Of a DNA stretch of 64,000 nt, positions 42,329 to 51,473 are shown piece by piece; position 1 is the first letter of the stretch; every line of letters begins with the position of its first letter. A program made the translations under genes and the position numbers. Below the pieces are notes generated by a model. That model was not told the DNA's origin and did not search any database. It saw only the letters and a list, made by a program, of their open reading frames with translations. The DNA lies in NCBI RefSeq assembly GCF_019977735.1, contig NZ_AP025018.1, positions 8,312,580 through 8,376,579 on the forward strand, read 5' to 3'. Source of the DNA: Calothrix sp. PCC 7716. Its GTDB lineage: Bacteria; Cyanobacteriota; Cyanobacteriia; Cyanobacteriales; Nostocaceae.

Positions 42329-45300
42329 ATGATACTATCTGGTTATCAAATTGGGGAGCAAATCTACGCAGGTACTAGAACCCTCGTTTATCGTGGGGTG
42401 AGACAACAAGACCAAAAGCCTGTTGTTATCAAGCTACTACGGCGTGATTATCCTTCCGTTAGCGAATTAGTGCAATTTCGCAACCAATACACCATCACCA
42501 AAAATCTTGATAATGAAGGCATTGTTAGAACTTACAGCTTAGAGAATTACCAAAATAGCTATGCATTGGTAATGGAAGACTTTGGTGGTATTTCTCTTAA
42601 AGAGTATACGAGCGCAACACCTATAAACTTGGCTGATTTTTTCCCCATTGCTTTACAAATCGTTACCATACTAAATAATCTATACCACTATAAAATCATC
42701 CACAAGGATATTAAACCTGCCAATATCCTAATAAATCCAGCTACAAAACAAGTAAAGCTAATTGACTTTAGCATAGCTTCTTTACTTTCAAGAGAAACAC
42801 AAACTCCTAGTTGTCCTAACGTTTTAGAAGGAACCCTTGCATATATATCCCCCGAACAAACGGGAAGAATGAATAGGTTAGTAGATTGGCGTAGTGATTT
42901 TTACTCATTAGGCGCCAGTTTCTACGAGCTATTAACTGGGCAATTACCGTTCACAACTAACGACCTAATGGAGTTAGTTTATTGTCATTTAGCAAAGCAA
43001 CCTCCACAAGCTACTACAATTAATACAGAGATTCCTATTGTTATCTCTAACATTGTAGCCAAACTTATGGCGAAAAATGCAGAAGACCGCTATCAAAGCG
43101 CCTTGGGGTTAAAGCATGATTTAGAGAAAGCGTATTTAATATATAAAGAGACGGGAGAATTTAAAAATTTTGATCCAAATTTTTATACAAATTTTGAGTT
43201 AGGAAAGCGAGATATTCCTGACCGCTTTACCATTCCAGAAAAACTGTATGGTCGTGAATCTGAAATAAAAACGTTGCTAACTGCCTTTGACCGTATTGCA
43301 AAGCCATTTACTGAAGTCAATCGGTCGGAAATGATATTAGTAGCGGGTTATTCTGGAGTTGGAAAAACGGCTATAATTAATGAAATTCACAGACCAATTG
43401 TACAGAAAAAAGGTTATTTTATTAAAGGGAAATATGACCAGTTCCAACGCAATATTCCTCTTTCTGGATTTGTACAAGCATTTCGTGATTTAATGCAGCA
43501 AATATTGAGTGAAAAAGATGCTCAATTGCACTCATGGAAAAACAAAATTTTGGCAGAGCTAGGTGAGCAGAGCCAAGTAATTATAGAGGTAATTCCAGAA
43601 CTTGAAGAAATTGTTGGTAAACAACCTCCTGTTACAGAGCTTTTTGGAAGTGCAGCGGCAAATCGTTTTAATTTACTATTCCAAAAGTTTTTGCAAGTAT
43701 TTACATCAAAAGAACACCCGTTAGTAATTTTTATTGATGACTTACAGTGGGCTGACTCTGCATCGTTAAAATTAATCGAATTAGTGATGCAAAGTAATAC
43801 ACAGTATTTATTATTGATTGGCGCCTATCGAGATAATGAAGTGGCGCCTGCACATCCATTGATGTTAACACTTGATAAAATACAGAAAGATAAAGGTGTA
43901 ATCAATACAATTGAACTGAAGCCACTTTCGTTAACTGATTTAAATTGCTTAATTGCAGATGCTTTAAATTGCTCGTCAGATGCAGCAATTTCATTAACTG
44001 AATTAATTCATCAAAAAACTAAAGGTAATCCTTTCTTTAGCAATCAACTACTCAAGTCATTATACGAAGATGGATTAATATATTTTAATTATGAAAAGCT
44101 GTATTGGGAATGTAGACTGTCACAAATCAAACAATTAGTGCTTAACGATGATGTAGTTGATTTTATGGTTTTGCAGTTACAAAAGTTACCATTAACTACT
44201 CAAGAAATTTTGAAATCGGCAGCTTGTATTGGGAATCAGTTTGACTTAAAAACTCTAGCAATAATCAATGATAAGTCTCCAGGCGAAATAGGCGCCGAAT
44301 TATGGAAAGCATTGCAAGAAGGATTTGTAATTCCGACAAATGAAGTATATAAGTTTTATCAAAACGATGTTAATGATATTCATGATAATACATTAGGCGC
44401 CTTAAACGGGCATTATAAATTTCTTCACGACCGTGTACAACAAGCAGCTTACTTGCTCATTCCTGAAGAACAAAAAAAATCAACGCACTTAAATATTGGT
44501 CAACTTTTACTGAATAACACACCCAGAGAAAAGCACGAAGAGAGAATTTTTGATATTGTTAACCAGTTGAATTATGGTGTTGATTTAATCAAAAGTCAAG
44601 AGCAGCTTAATCAACTAGCACATTTAAACTTAATTGCCGGACGTAAAGCCAAAATTTCTACTGCTTATAATGCAGCAAGTCAGTATTTAAATTCCGCGCT
44701 AGAGATAATATCCACAGATAGTTGGCAAAGTCAATATAATCTCACACTAGCTTTATACGAAAATGCTTGCGATGCAGCTTACCTGTGTGGTGACTATGAA
44801 AAAATGGAGCAGTTAGCGCAAAAAGTTATTGATAACGGCGCCAGTCTTCTAGATAAAATTGGAACTTACGAAATACAAATTCAAGGTAACATTGTCCAGA
44901 ATAAACTTACCAATGCATTAACAATTGCTATTGACATTCTCAAACTCATAGGTATTAAGTTTCCCGATACCCCATCTCAATTAGATATTCAACAAGCATT
45001 TCAAAGAACAGCAGAAAAGTTAGCAGATAAAGAAATCCCTGATTTAATTTACTTGCCAGAAATGACTGACCCTAATATTTTAGCAGCCATGCGTATTTTA
45101 TTAAGCATGTTTCCTGCTGCTTATGTAGGGTGCCCAGAATTTGTACCCTTAGTTAGCTTAAAAATGGTTGACTTATCAATGCAATATGGTAATACGGGAA
45201 TTTCAGCATTTGGCTATTGTACATATGGCTTTCTTCTATGTGGTGTGATTGGTGACATTGAAGCTGGCTATGAATTTGGGCAACTATGTTTAAATGTATT

Positions 45301-47770
45301 ATCTAAAACAGATACGACTTCACTGCAAGCGAAAATTTTACTTCCCTACAATAGTTTTATTGGACATTGGAAAAATCATGCACAGCAATATTTAATACCA
45401 TTACAAGAAGTTTATAAAATCGGGATAGAAAATGGTGACTTAGAATTTGCTTGTTATGGACTACAGAATTACTCATTTAGTTCATATTTAACAGGTCAAG
45501 AGTTAACAAATATTGAGCAAGAAATGGCTTTATATTGTAAAACTATTCAAAAGTTACAGCAAACTAGCAGCCTTTATTCCACACAAATTTGGCGACAAAC
45601 TGTTTTAAATTTGATGGGTAGAAGTGAAGATAGATGTTGCTTAGTTGGCGAAGCTTACAATGAAAACACAATGTTGCCGATTCATTATGAGATGAATTAT
45701 TTAATGGCAATTGAAATAGTTTATTTTAATAAATTAGTTTTAAATTATTTATTTAATAATTTAAAACTTGCATTATTACATTCAGCAGAAGCAGAAAAGT
45801 TTTTGCCAAGTGTAACAAGTTCGATAATTGTACCTATATTTTATTTTTACGACTCATTAGTCAGGCTAGCAGCATATAAAGAAGTCGCACCTCTAGAAAA
45901 AAATCAATTTTTAGAAAAAGTCGATTCTAACCAAAATAAAATGAAGCATTGGGCAAACTATGCTCCAATGAACTTCTTGCATAAATATTATCTTGTGGAA
46001 GCCGAAAGATATCGGGTATTGAATGACAAGATGACCGCAATGGAATATTATGATAAAGCTATTTCACTTGCCAAAGAAAATAATTATATACAAGAAGAAG
46101 CTCTTGCCAATGAACTTGCAGCAAAATTTTACCTTGACTGGGATAAACAAACTATTGCTCAAGCTTATATAGTTAATGCTTATTATTGCTACGCGCGATG
46201 GGGAGCGTTAGCAAAAGTAAGCGATTTAGAAGCACGTTATCCTGAGCTACTTGTTTCAACAAGGCAGCAAGAGATAATTAATATTAATTTTAATCCCACA
46301 GAAACAATATCTGTAAATAGTAGTGACAGAACTGTTACTGGCAGCACGAAAATTTTAGGAGCATTAGATTTATCAAGCTTTGTCAAAGCTTCACAAGCAA
46401 TTAGCAGCGAGATAGAGCTTGATAAGTTGCTTGTTAAATTAATGCAAATTTTGCTTGAAAATGCTGGTGCCACAAAAGCTGTTCTAATTCTATCTAAATC
46501 TGGTAAGTTAGTAATCGAGGCTACAAGTGTATCTACATCAACCACAACAGTATTACAATCCATACCATTAGATGAAAGCCAAGAAATCCCTATTAGTTTA
46601 ATTAACTATGTATCACGTACACGAAAAAGTTTAATTTTAAATGATGCTGTCACAGAAATGGGAAGCTTCAAATATGATTTAAAACAAATAGACCCATACA
46701 TATTTGAATCTAAACCCAAAAGTTTGTTGTGCAATCCAATTCTAAATCAAGGTAAATTAATTGGTATCCTTTATCTAGAAAATAACCTTAATATTGGAAC
46801 ATTTACTAAAGATAGATTAGATAGCATAAGTCTACTTTGCTCTCAAGCAGCTATTTCTTTAGAAAATGCCAGTCTGTATCAGCAATCTCAAGACTATGCT
46901 CAACAGTTAAAGCAATCTTTTGACAGCCTCAAACAGGCACAGCTACAGCTAATACAAAGCGAAAAAATGTCTGCACTTGGTAACTTAGTTTCAGGTATAG
47001 GACACGAAATTAATAACCCTGTTGGTTTTCTTGCTGGTAATATACAGCCAACGCACGAGTATGTTCAAGATTTATTAGCACTCATAGACTTATATCAAGA
47101 ACATTACCCCAACCCAGTTGCAAAAATTGCAAAAGAAATTAAAACTAGAGACATAGAATTTATTAAACAAGACTTGCCAAAAGTAATATCTTCAATGGGG
47201 CAAGCTGTTGATAGAATTTATGATATAAGTATTAGTCTGCGTACTTTTTCGAGGGCAGATACAGACAAAAAAATTCTTTTTAACATCCACGAGGGTATAG
47301 ATAGCACCCTCATGATTCTCAAACACCGTTTGAAAGCATCAAATACTCGTCCTGAAATCGCAGTTGTAACAAACTATGACGATTTGCCGCAAATTAAGTG
47401 TTTTCCTGGACAACTTAACCAAGTGTTTATGAATTTGCTTGCTAATGCTATTGATGCTTTAGACGAATCTAATGTTGGGCGTAGCTATAATGAAATAATA
47501 CTTAACCCTAACCTTATTACAATCACTACAAAATTAAGTGATACTAAAGAAGATGTGATTATAAGTATTCAAGATAATGGATTAGGAATGGCACCAGAAG
47601 TTAAGGCTCAAATATTTGACCATTTATTTACAACTAAACCTGTTGGGCAAGGAACAGGGTTAGGATTAGCAATTGCTTATCAAATTATTGTGGAAAAACA
47701 TTGTGGAAAAATAGAGGTAACTTCGGCGCCGGGTCAAGGTGCTTGTTTTCAAATAATGATTCCTGTTTAA
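42329..47770 (+). CDS. Multidomain Ser/Thr kinase, AAA-type ATPase, GAF, histidine kinase (1,813 aa)
   Basis: Residues 1-265 are a Ser/Thr kinase with VIKLL, HKDIKPANIL and IDFS (DFG variant), then GTLAYISPEQTGRMNR. At about 300-640 is an AAA-like predicted ATPase with P loop AGYSGVGKT and Walker B VIFIDDLQWAD. A long helical, TPR-like section follows to about 1340. A GAF domain lies at about 1350-1510. HisKA/HATPase end the protein, with His in GIGHEINNPVGF and boxes DNGLGMAP and GTGLGLAIA. This architecture (Hstk-type) is frequent in filamentous cyanobacteria. Some such proteins are tied to heterocyst and stress responses, but the signal for this one is unknown. Only one gene is needed for both phosphorylation chemistries. 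Confidence 0.93.
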   Translation: MILSGYQIGEQIYAGTRTLVYRGVRQQDQKPVVIKLLRRDYPSVSELVQFRNQYTITKNLDNEGIVRTYSLENYQNSYALVMEDFGGISLKEYTSATPINLADFFPIALQIVTILNNLYHYKIIHKDIKPANILINPATKQVKLIDFSIASLLSRETQTPSCPNVLEGTLAYISPEQTGRMNRLVDWRSDFYSLGASFYELLTGQLPFTTNDLMELVYCHLAKQPPQATTINTEIPIVISNIVAKLMAKNAEDRYQSALGLKHDLEKAYLIYKETGEFKNFDPNFYTNFELGKRDIPDRFTIPEKLYGRESEIKTLLTAFDRIAKPFTEVNRSEMILVAGYSGVGKTAIINEIHRPIVQKKGYFIKGKYDQFQRNIPLSGFVQAFRDLMQQILSEKDAQLHSWKNKILAELGEQSQVIIEVIPELEEIVGKQPPVTELFGSAAANRFNLLFQKFLQVFTSKEHPLVIFIDDLQWADSASLKLIELVMQSNTQYLLLIGAYRDNEVAPAHPLMLTLDKIQKDKGVINTIELKPLSLTDLNCLIADALNCSSDAAISLTELIHQKTKGNPFFSNQLLKSLYEDGLIYFNYEKLYWECRLSQIKQLVLNDDVVDFMVLQLQKLPLTTQEILKSAACIGNQFDLKTLAIINDKSPGEIGAELWKALQEGFVIPTNEVYKFYQNDVNDIHDNTLGALNGHYKFLHDRVQQAAYLLIPEEQKKSTHLNIGQLLLNNTPREKHEERIFDIVNQLNYGVDLIKSQEQLNQLAHLNLIAGRKAKISTAYNAASQYLNSALEIISTDSWQSQYNLTLALYENACDAAYLCGDYEKMEQLAQKVIDNGASLLDKIGTYEIQIQGNIVQNKLTNALTIAIDILKLIGIKFPDTPSQLDIQQAFQRTAEKLADKEIPDLIYLPEMTDPNILAAMRILLSMFPAAYVGCPEFVPLVSLKMVDLSMQYGNTGISAFGYCTYGFLLCGVIGDIEAGYEFGQLCLNVLSKTDTTSLQAKILLPYNSFIGHWKNHAQQYLIPLQEVYKIGIENGDLEFACYGLQNYSFSSYLTGQELTNIEQEMALYCKTIQKLQQTSSLYSTQIWRQTVLNLMGRSEDRCCLVGEAYNENTMLPIHYEMNYLMAIEIVYFNKLVLNYLFNNLKLALLHSAEAEKFLPSVTSSIIVPIFYFYDSLVRLAAYKEVAPLEKNQFLEKVDSNQNKMKHWANYAPMNFLHKYYLVEAERYRVLNDKMTAMEYYDKAISLAKENNYIQEEALANELAAKFYLDWDKQTIAQAYIVNAYYCYARWGALAKVSDLEARYPELLVSTRQQEIININFNPTETISVNSSDRTVTGSTKILGALDLSSFVKASQAISSEIELDKLLVKLMQILLENAGATKAVLILSKSGKLVIEATSVSTSTTTVLQSIPLDESQEIPISLINYVSRTRKSLILNDAVTEMGSFKYDLKQIDPYIFESKPKSLLCNPILNQGKLIGILYLENNLNIGTFTKDRLDSISLLCSQAAISLENASLYQQSQDYAQQLKQSFDSLKQAQLQLIQSEKMSALGNLVSGIGHEINNPVGFLAGNIQPTHEYVQDLLALIDLYQEHYPNPVAKIAKEIKTRDIEFIKQDLPKVISSMGQAVDRIYDISISLRTFSRADTDKKILFNIHEGIDSTLMILKHRLKASNTRPEIAVVTNYDDLPQIKCFPGQLNQVFMNLLANAIDALDESNVGRSYNEIILNPNLITITTKLSDTKEDVIISIQDNGLGMAPEVKAQIFDHLFTTKPVGQGTGLGLAIAYQIIVEKHCGKIEVTSAPGQGACFQIMIPV

Positions 47771-48169
47771 AGGTTTCCAAGTGAAACTTCTTTCTTGTGG
47801 GGTGGGCATCCTTGCCCGCCCTATTATAATGGAACGGGCAAGGATGCCCATTCCACAAGATTGTTAATACAAGATAGCTGATCTATTTTTTGGAAGTGCT
47901 TTTGGTTATGTAAGTAAATTTACTATTAAGTTTTGGAAAAAAGTTTGTAAAATTTTTTGCTGACTTCATATATGGCGATGAAAGCTTTAAAAAAAGTTAA
48001 TACATTTTGTTTATTTAATTTATACGATTGAAAAATACCATTTACGCTTAAAATACTTCTAAGTTCGCTAAAAATTACTTGATATCGCTTTATCACTCAC
48101 AAACATTCCAATTGAATTGAAAACAGTCGAAATGTTGTTAATAAAAATATAAAAATAAAACTTAACCAT
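47771..48169. other. Gap with a long hairpin
   Basis: 399 bp without a gene. A strong imperfect hairpin lies at 47794-47859 and an AT-rich leader precedes the ThDP enzyme gene, whose promoter should be here. No clear Shine-Dalgarno sequence lies before the ATG at 48170. Confidence 0.45.
47794..47859. terminator. Long hairpin containing GGGCAAGGATGCCC
   Basis: CTTGTGGGGTGGGCATCCTT is mirrored by AAGGATGCCCATTCCACAAG on the other side, giving about 23 paired bases with a central AT-rich loop. It begins 23 bp after the multi-kinase stop. A related GGGCAAGGATGCCC element lies at 51405-51420, so it is a dispersed element that may end transcription. Confidence 0.7.
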
Positions 48170-49939
48170 ATGTTACTTACAAAAAAAGCCCTTCAAGACC
48201 AGAAATCCAAGCAATCTAACAATGTTTTGCAATGTACAGCCCCAAAATTAACTCAAACAGAAACAGTAGCTGATTCAATTGTACAAGTACTGGGGGCGCT
48301 AGGAGTGCATCATGCCTTTGGCATAGGAGGTGGCGCCATTGCTCCAATATGGGAAGCTTTAGAAAAAAGTGCAATTGAAGTGCTGCACTTTCGTCATGAG
48401 GCAGGAGCAGCTTTTGCCGCAATGGAAGCATATTTCGCTAATAATCGTCCTGTTGTTGTATTTACTACTACTGGGCCAGGTATTACTAATGCTTTAACAG
48501 GAATAGCTGCCGCACGTTCTGAGGGTGCAAAGGTAATTTTAATATCGAGCTGTACCCCAACAATATACTGGGGTAAGTGGGCGTTTCAGGAAACAAGCCC
48601 TCACACATTACCTCAAGAAGTTTTTACTGCTGGCTCTTTATTTCATTTCGCACGCTGTGTTGAGTCAAGTTCAGAACTGCCAGAAATTACCGAACAGCTT
48701 GCAGATGGTCTTTCAAAACCTGGTGGCTTTGTTGCTCATCTTAGTATTCCTGCTGATATCCAAACAAGCCCTAGCCCCAATTTTAATATTCAACTGCAAA
48801 ATACCAAATTACGAATGCTTATTCCAAATAACAAAGTAATTGAGAAAGTTGCTAAATTATTAGCTTCCGAATCTTTTGCTATTTGGCTGGGTTTTGGTGC
48901 CCGTGATGCAGCTTCCGAAGTACTTGAGCTTGTGGAAAGAACAGGAGCATTAGTCATGTGTTCACCTCGTGGCAAAGGCATTCTGAGCGAAAATCATCCT
49001 CAATTTCTTGGTGTGACTGGATTTGCTGGACACACATCTGTTTTGGACTATATGAAATCCTCCCATCCCCAACGCATTCTCGTTTTGGGAACTCGTTTAG
49101 GAGAATTTACCTCGTTTTGGAACTCAGCGATGATACCACCTAAAGGTATTATTCATGTGGATATTGACCCATGTGTTCCGGGAAGTGCTTACCCAACAGT
49201 CAATACACTTCCTGTAATTGCTGATATTCAAATTTTTCTAAAGGTGTTATTGCAAAAATTACCACCTATGCTAAATTGGTCTCCCGCAGTATCGGTGCCT
49301 CCTACTCCTTACTATCGAACCCAACAACAAGAGGATATTATTCTTGAAAAAGCTTTAATTAGACCAAGCGCATTGATGAAAAAAGTTCAAAAAGTAATTG
49401 TAGAAGGTAGTGATGCAATTGTTATGGCTGACGCAGGTAATTGTCTTGCTTGGACAATTCATCATCTCAAATTTAATACTGCAAAGCGCTGGCGAGGAAG
49501 TACTGGTTTTGCTTCGATGGGATACGCCACCACAGGGGTAGTTGGTACCACCCTTGTAAGTAACTCAAAAGCAGTAGTGATAGTTGGCGATGGCGCAATG
49601 TTAATGAACAATGAAATTAATACAGCAGTTCACTATAATATTCCTGCTGTTTGGATTGTTCTTAACGACGCTTGTTACAATATATGTGCCCAAGGCATCA
49701 AACAGCTAGGATACTCCAACGCTAAAACACAAATTGCACCAACTGATTTTGTTATGCTCGCACGTAGTATGGGCGCCGATGGTATTTGTGTTGAAAATGA
49801 ATTTCAAATAGAAGCAGCGCTTTCACAAGCAATGAGTGCAAAAGTTCCATTTATTGTAGATGTTAGAATTGATCCTACCGAAATAGCACCAATTGGTACA
49901 AGAATTAATAGTCTAATCGCACAAGCAGCCAAATCATAA
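48170..49939 (+). CDS. Thiamine diphosphate-dependent enzyme (acetolactate-synthase-like)
   Basis: The 589-residue protein has the three-domain ThDP fold. The PYR domain has the catalytic Glu77 in FRHEAGAAFAAME, a central domain follows, and the PP domain has the ThDP motif VGDGAMLMNNEINTA...VLNDACYN. It resembles the acetolactate synthase/benzoylformate decarboxylase group, which decarboxylates a 2-oxo acid and can ligate the product (acyloin formation). It is not a housekeeping IlvB by context. The next gene, convergent, is a KAS III-like enzyme. ScyA-like cyanobacterial ThDP enzymes used in natural-product synthesis are one possibility. The substrates cannot be told from sequence. Confidence 0.85.
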   Translation: MLLTKKALQDQKSKQSNNVLQCTAPKLTQTETVADSIVQVLGALGVHHAFGIGGGAIAPIWEALEKSAIEVLHFRHEAGAAFAAMEAYFANNRPVVVFTTTGPGITNALTGIAAARSEGAKVILISSCTPTIYWGKWAFQETSPHTLPQEVFTAGSLFHFARCVESSSELPEITEQLADGLSKPGGFVAHLSIPADIQTSPSPNFNIQLQNTKLRMLIPNNKVIEKVAKLLASESFAIWLGFGARDAASEVLELVERTGALVMCSPRGKGILSENHPQFLGVTGFAGHTSVLDYMKSSHPQRILVLGTRLGEFTSFWNSAMIPPKGIIHVDIDPCVPGSAYPTVNTLPVIADIQIFLKVLLQKLPPMLNWSPAVSVPPTPYYRTQQQEDIILEKALIRPSALMKKVQKVIVEGSDAIVMADAGNCLAWTIHHLKFNTAKRWRGSTGFASMGYATTGVVGTTLVSNSKAVVIVGDGAMLMNNEINTAVHYNIPAVWIVLNDACYNICAQGIKQLGYSNAKTQIAPTDFVMLARSMGADGICVENEFQIEAALSQAMSAKVPFIVDVRIDPTEIAPIGTRINSLIAQAAKS

Positions 49940-49963
49940 AACGTCTGATTAATTGCCCATCCA

Positions 49964-49991
49964 GTAGAGACGTTACATGTAACGTCTCTAC
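49964..49991. terminator. Perfect 28-bp palindrome between convergent genes
   Basis: GTAGAGACGTTACA and its exact reverse complement are directly joined (49964-49991), 24 bp past the ThDP gene stop and 10 bp before the stop of the opposing ketosynthase gene. It would form a 12- to 14-bp hairpin in either transcript and is a probable bidirectional terminator and dispersed repeat. Confidence 0.75.
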
Positions 49992-50001
49992 AATAATTTT
50001 A

Positions 50002-51084
50002 TTACTGTGGTAACGTACCTAGTGCCACATCACCCCAGCGCATTACAGTGGCAGCAGCGCTACTAGCTGCACCATAACTGTACATTAACACCAAGTCATT
50101 TTCACGAATTTTACCTAACTGTGCAGCATGGTAAAGATTAATCAAAGTTAGCACCGCTCCAACATTGGCATATTGGGGGTAATAGTTAATTGTCCGCTCT
50201 GGGTCAATGTTTAACACACGAATATAAAAGTCCATAAACCAGGCAGATGCTGTATAAAAAACAAAAAAGTCAATGTCATCTAAAGTTACACCAGCAGCAG
50301 CAGCAGCACCTTCACAACAAGTACGAATCATTTCCGGAAAAGTTGCACCAACAATTTTTGTCATACCTTGAGCAACTTGTATACGAAATTGTTGATTACC
50401 CTGCTCGTTCTCTGTAACTTTTAAACGTAGTTGGTCACAAAACACACTAGTATTAATTGCTTTTGTTCCTAAAATACCCTGGTTAATAGATAGTGGACTA
50501 ACTACAAAAGCTCCAGCACCATCGCCAAAAAACCATGAAAGAGTATCATTCTCATCTGCGAGGCGAGAGTAGGTACATGAAACTACTACCAATACATTTT
50601 TGTATGTACCAGCTTGTACTAAGGCAGAAGCTGTTTGTAAGGCGACTGGAGCGCTGCAACAACTTGCATCAAGGTTCCAGGCGCCACATTTTAACCCCAG
50701 TTCACGAGCCAAGAAAGCAGCATTACCAAATCCCAGCTGGTCAGGTAAGAATGAAGAAACAATTATTAGGTCTACATCATTCGCAGAAAGTTTGGCGCCA
50801 TCAATTGCCTCTTTTGCTGCACGATATTCTAAAGTTAATGCAGTTTCACCTTTACCAAGTACTCGTCGCTGAACAGTACCGCGAAATGGGTCATTTAAAT
50901 ATGGCATCATCTCTAACTCAAAGTCGTTACTTGGAGTTGATTCAGTCAACGACATCAATCTACACAAGGCTTTGGTTTCAGCTTCAGTAACTAGCTCTGG
51001 ATATTTATCTTGATAATACTTATTAGTACGAACTACGCTTGGTAAACTCACTGCAAGCGAACGAATGCCTACTGGAATATGCAT
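50002..51084 (-). CDS. Ketosynthase III-like protein with catalytic His replaced
   Basis: The 360-residue protein has a thiolase fold of the KAS III group. A nucleophile Cys (C143, or C142, in LDASCCSAPVALQTA) is followed by SWFFGDGAGAFVV and a C-terminal YANVGAV segment with the active-site Asn. The second catalytic residue, His in the usual PHQAN motif, corresponds here to FYTAS (VFYTASAWF), so Tyr replaces His. That argues against ordinary malonyl decarboxylative condensation and suggests acyl transfer or a different condensation. It lies convergent with the ThDP enzyme, and the two may share a pathway. No ACP or other biosynthetic gene adjoins it. Confidence 0.85.
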   Translation of the reverse strand: MHIPVGIRSLAVSLPSVVRTNKYYQDKYPELVTEAETKALCRLMSLTESTPSNDFELEMMPYLNDPFRGTVQRRVLGKGETALTLEYRAAKEAIDGAKLSANDVDLIIVSSFLPDQLGFGNAAFLARELGLKCGAWNLDASCCSAPVALQTASALVQAGTYKNVLVVVSCTYSRLADENDTLSWFFGDGAGAFVVSPLSINQGILGTKAINTSVFCDQLRLKVTENEQGNQQFRIQVAQGMTKIVGATFPEMIRTCCEGAAAAAGVTLDDIDFFVFYTASAWFMDFYIRVLNIDPERTINYYPQYANVGAVLTLINLYHAAQLGKIRENDLVLMYSYGAASSAAATVMRWGDVALGTLPQ

Positions 51085-51473
51085 TTTTATCTCCTCGTTT
51101 AAATTTTGGTTTTCGCGGGAGATGCTTTATTATTTAATAATTTAAAACCCTGAATATAAGAAAATACTCCTACTGCCTATTCAAAAAATAAATTCTATTT
51201 ACATTAAACTCTACTTTTATTCTTTAAACCTTACGGTATTTGCGGAAAATTACTAAGTTTTTCCTAAGTATTTACTCTTAATTTATTAAATCAATTATGT
51301 ATTTATACTGTTAAACTAAACGTAGAGATTTTACGAATAATTTTAGGGCAAAATCATTTAAACAGTAAGAAATTATTACTCAATAGTATTATATTTTTAA
51401 AAGGCGGGCAAGGATGCCCGCTCCACAAGAGAGTTATAAAAAGTTTCTTGATACGCCAGAAGAATATGAGCAA
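51085..51473. other. Gap with a GGGCAAGGATGCCC-type hairpin
   Basis: 389 bp, no supported gene. The 16-bp CGGGCA/TGCCCG hairpin lies at 51405-51420, beyond the stop of the hybrid kinase. The promoter of the KAS III-like gene should lie in 51085-51300. Confidence 0.45.
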
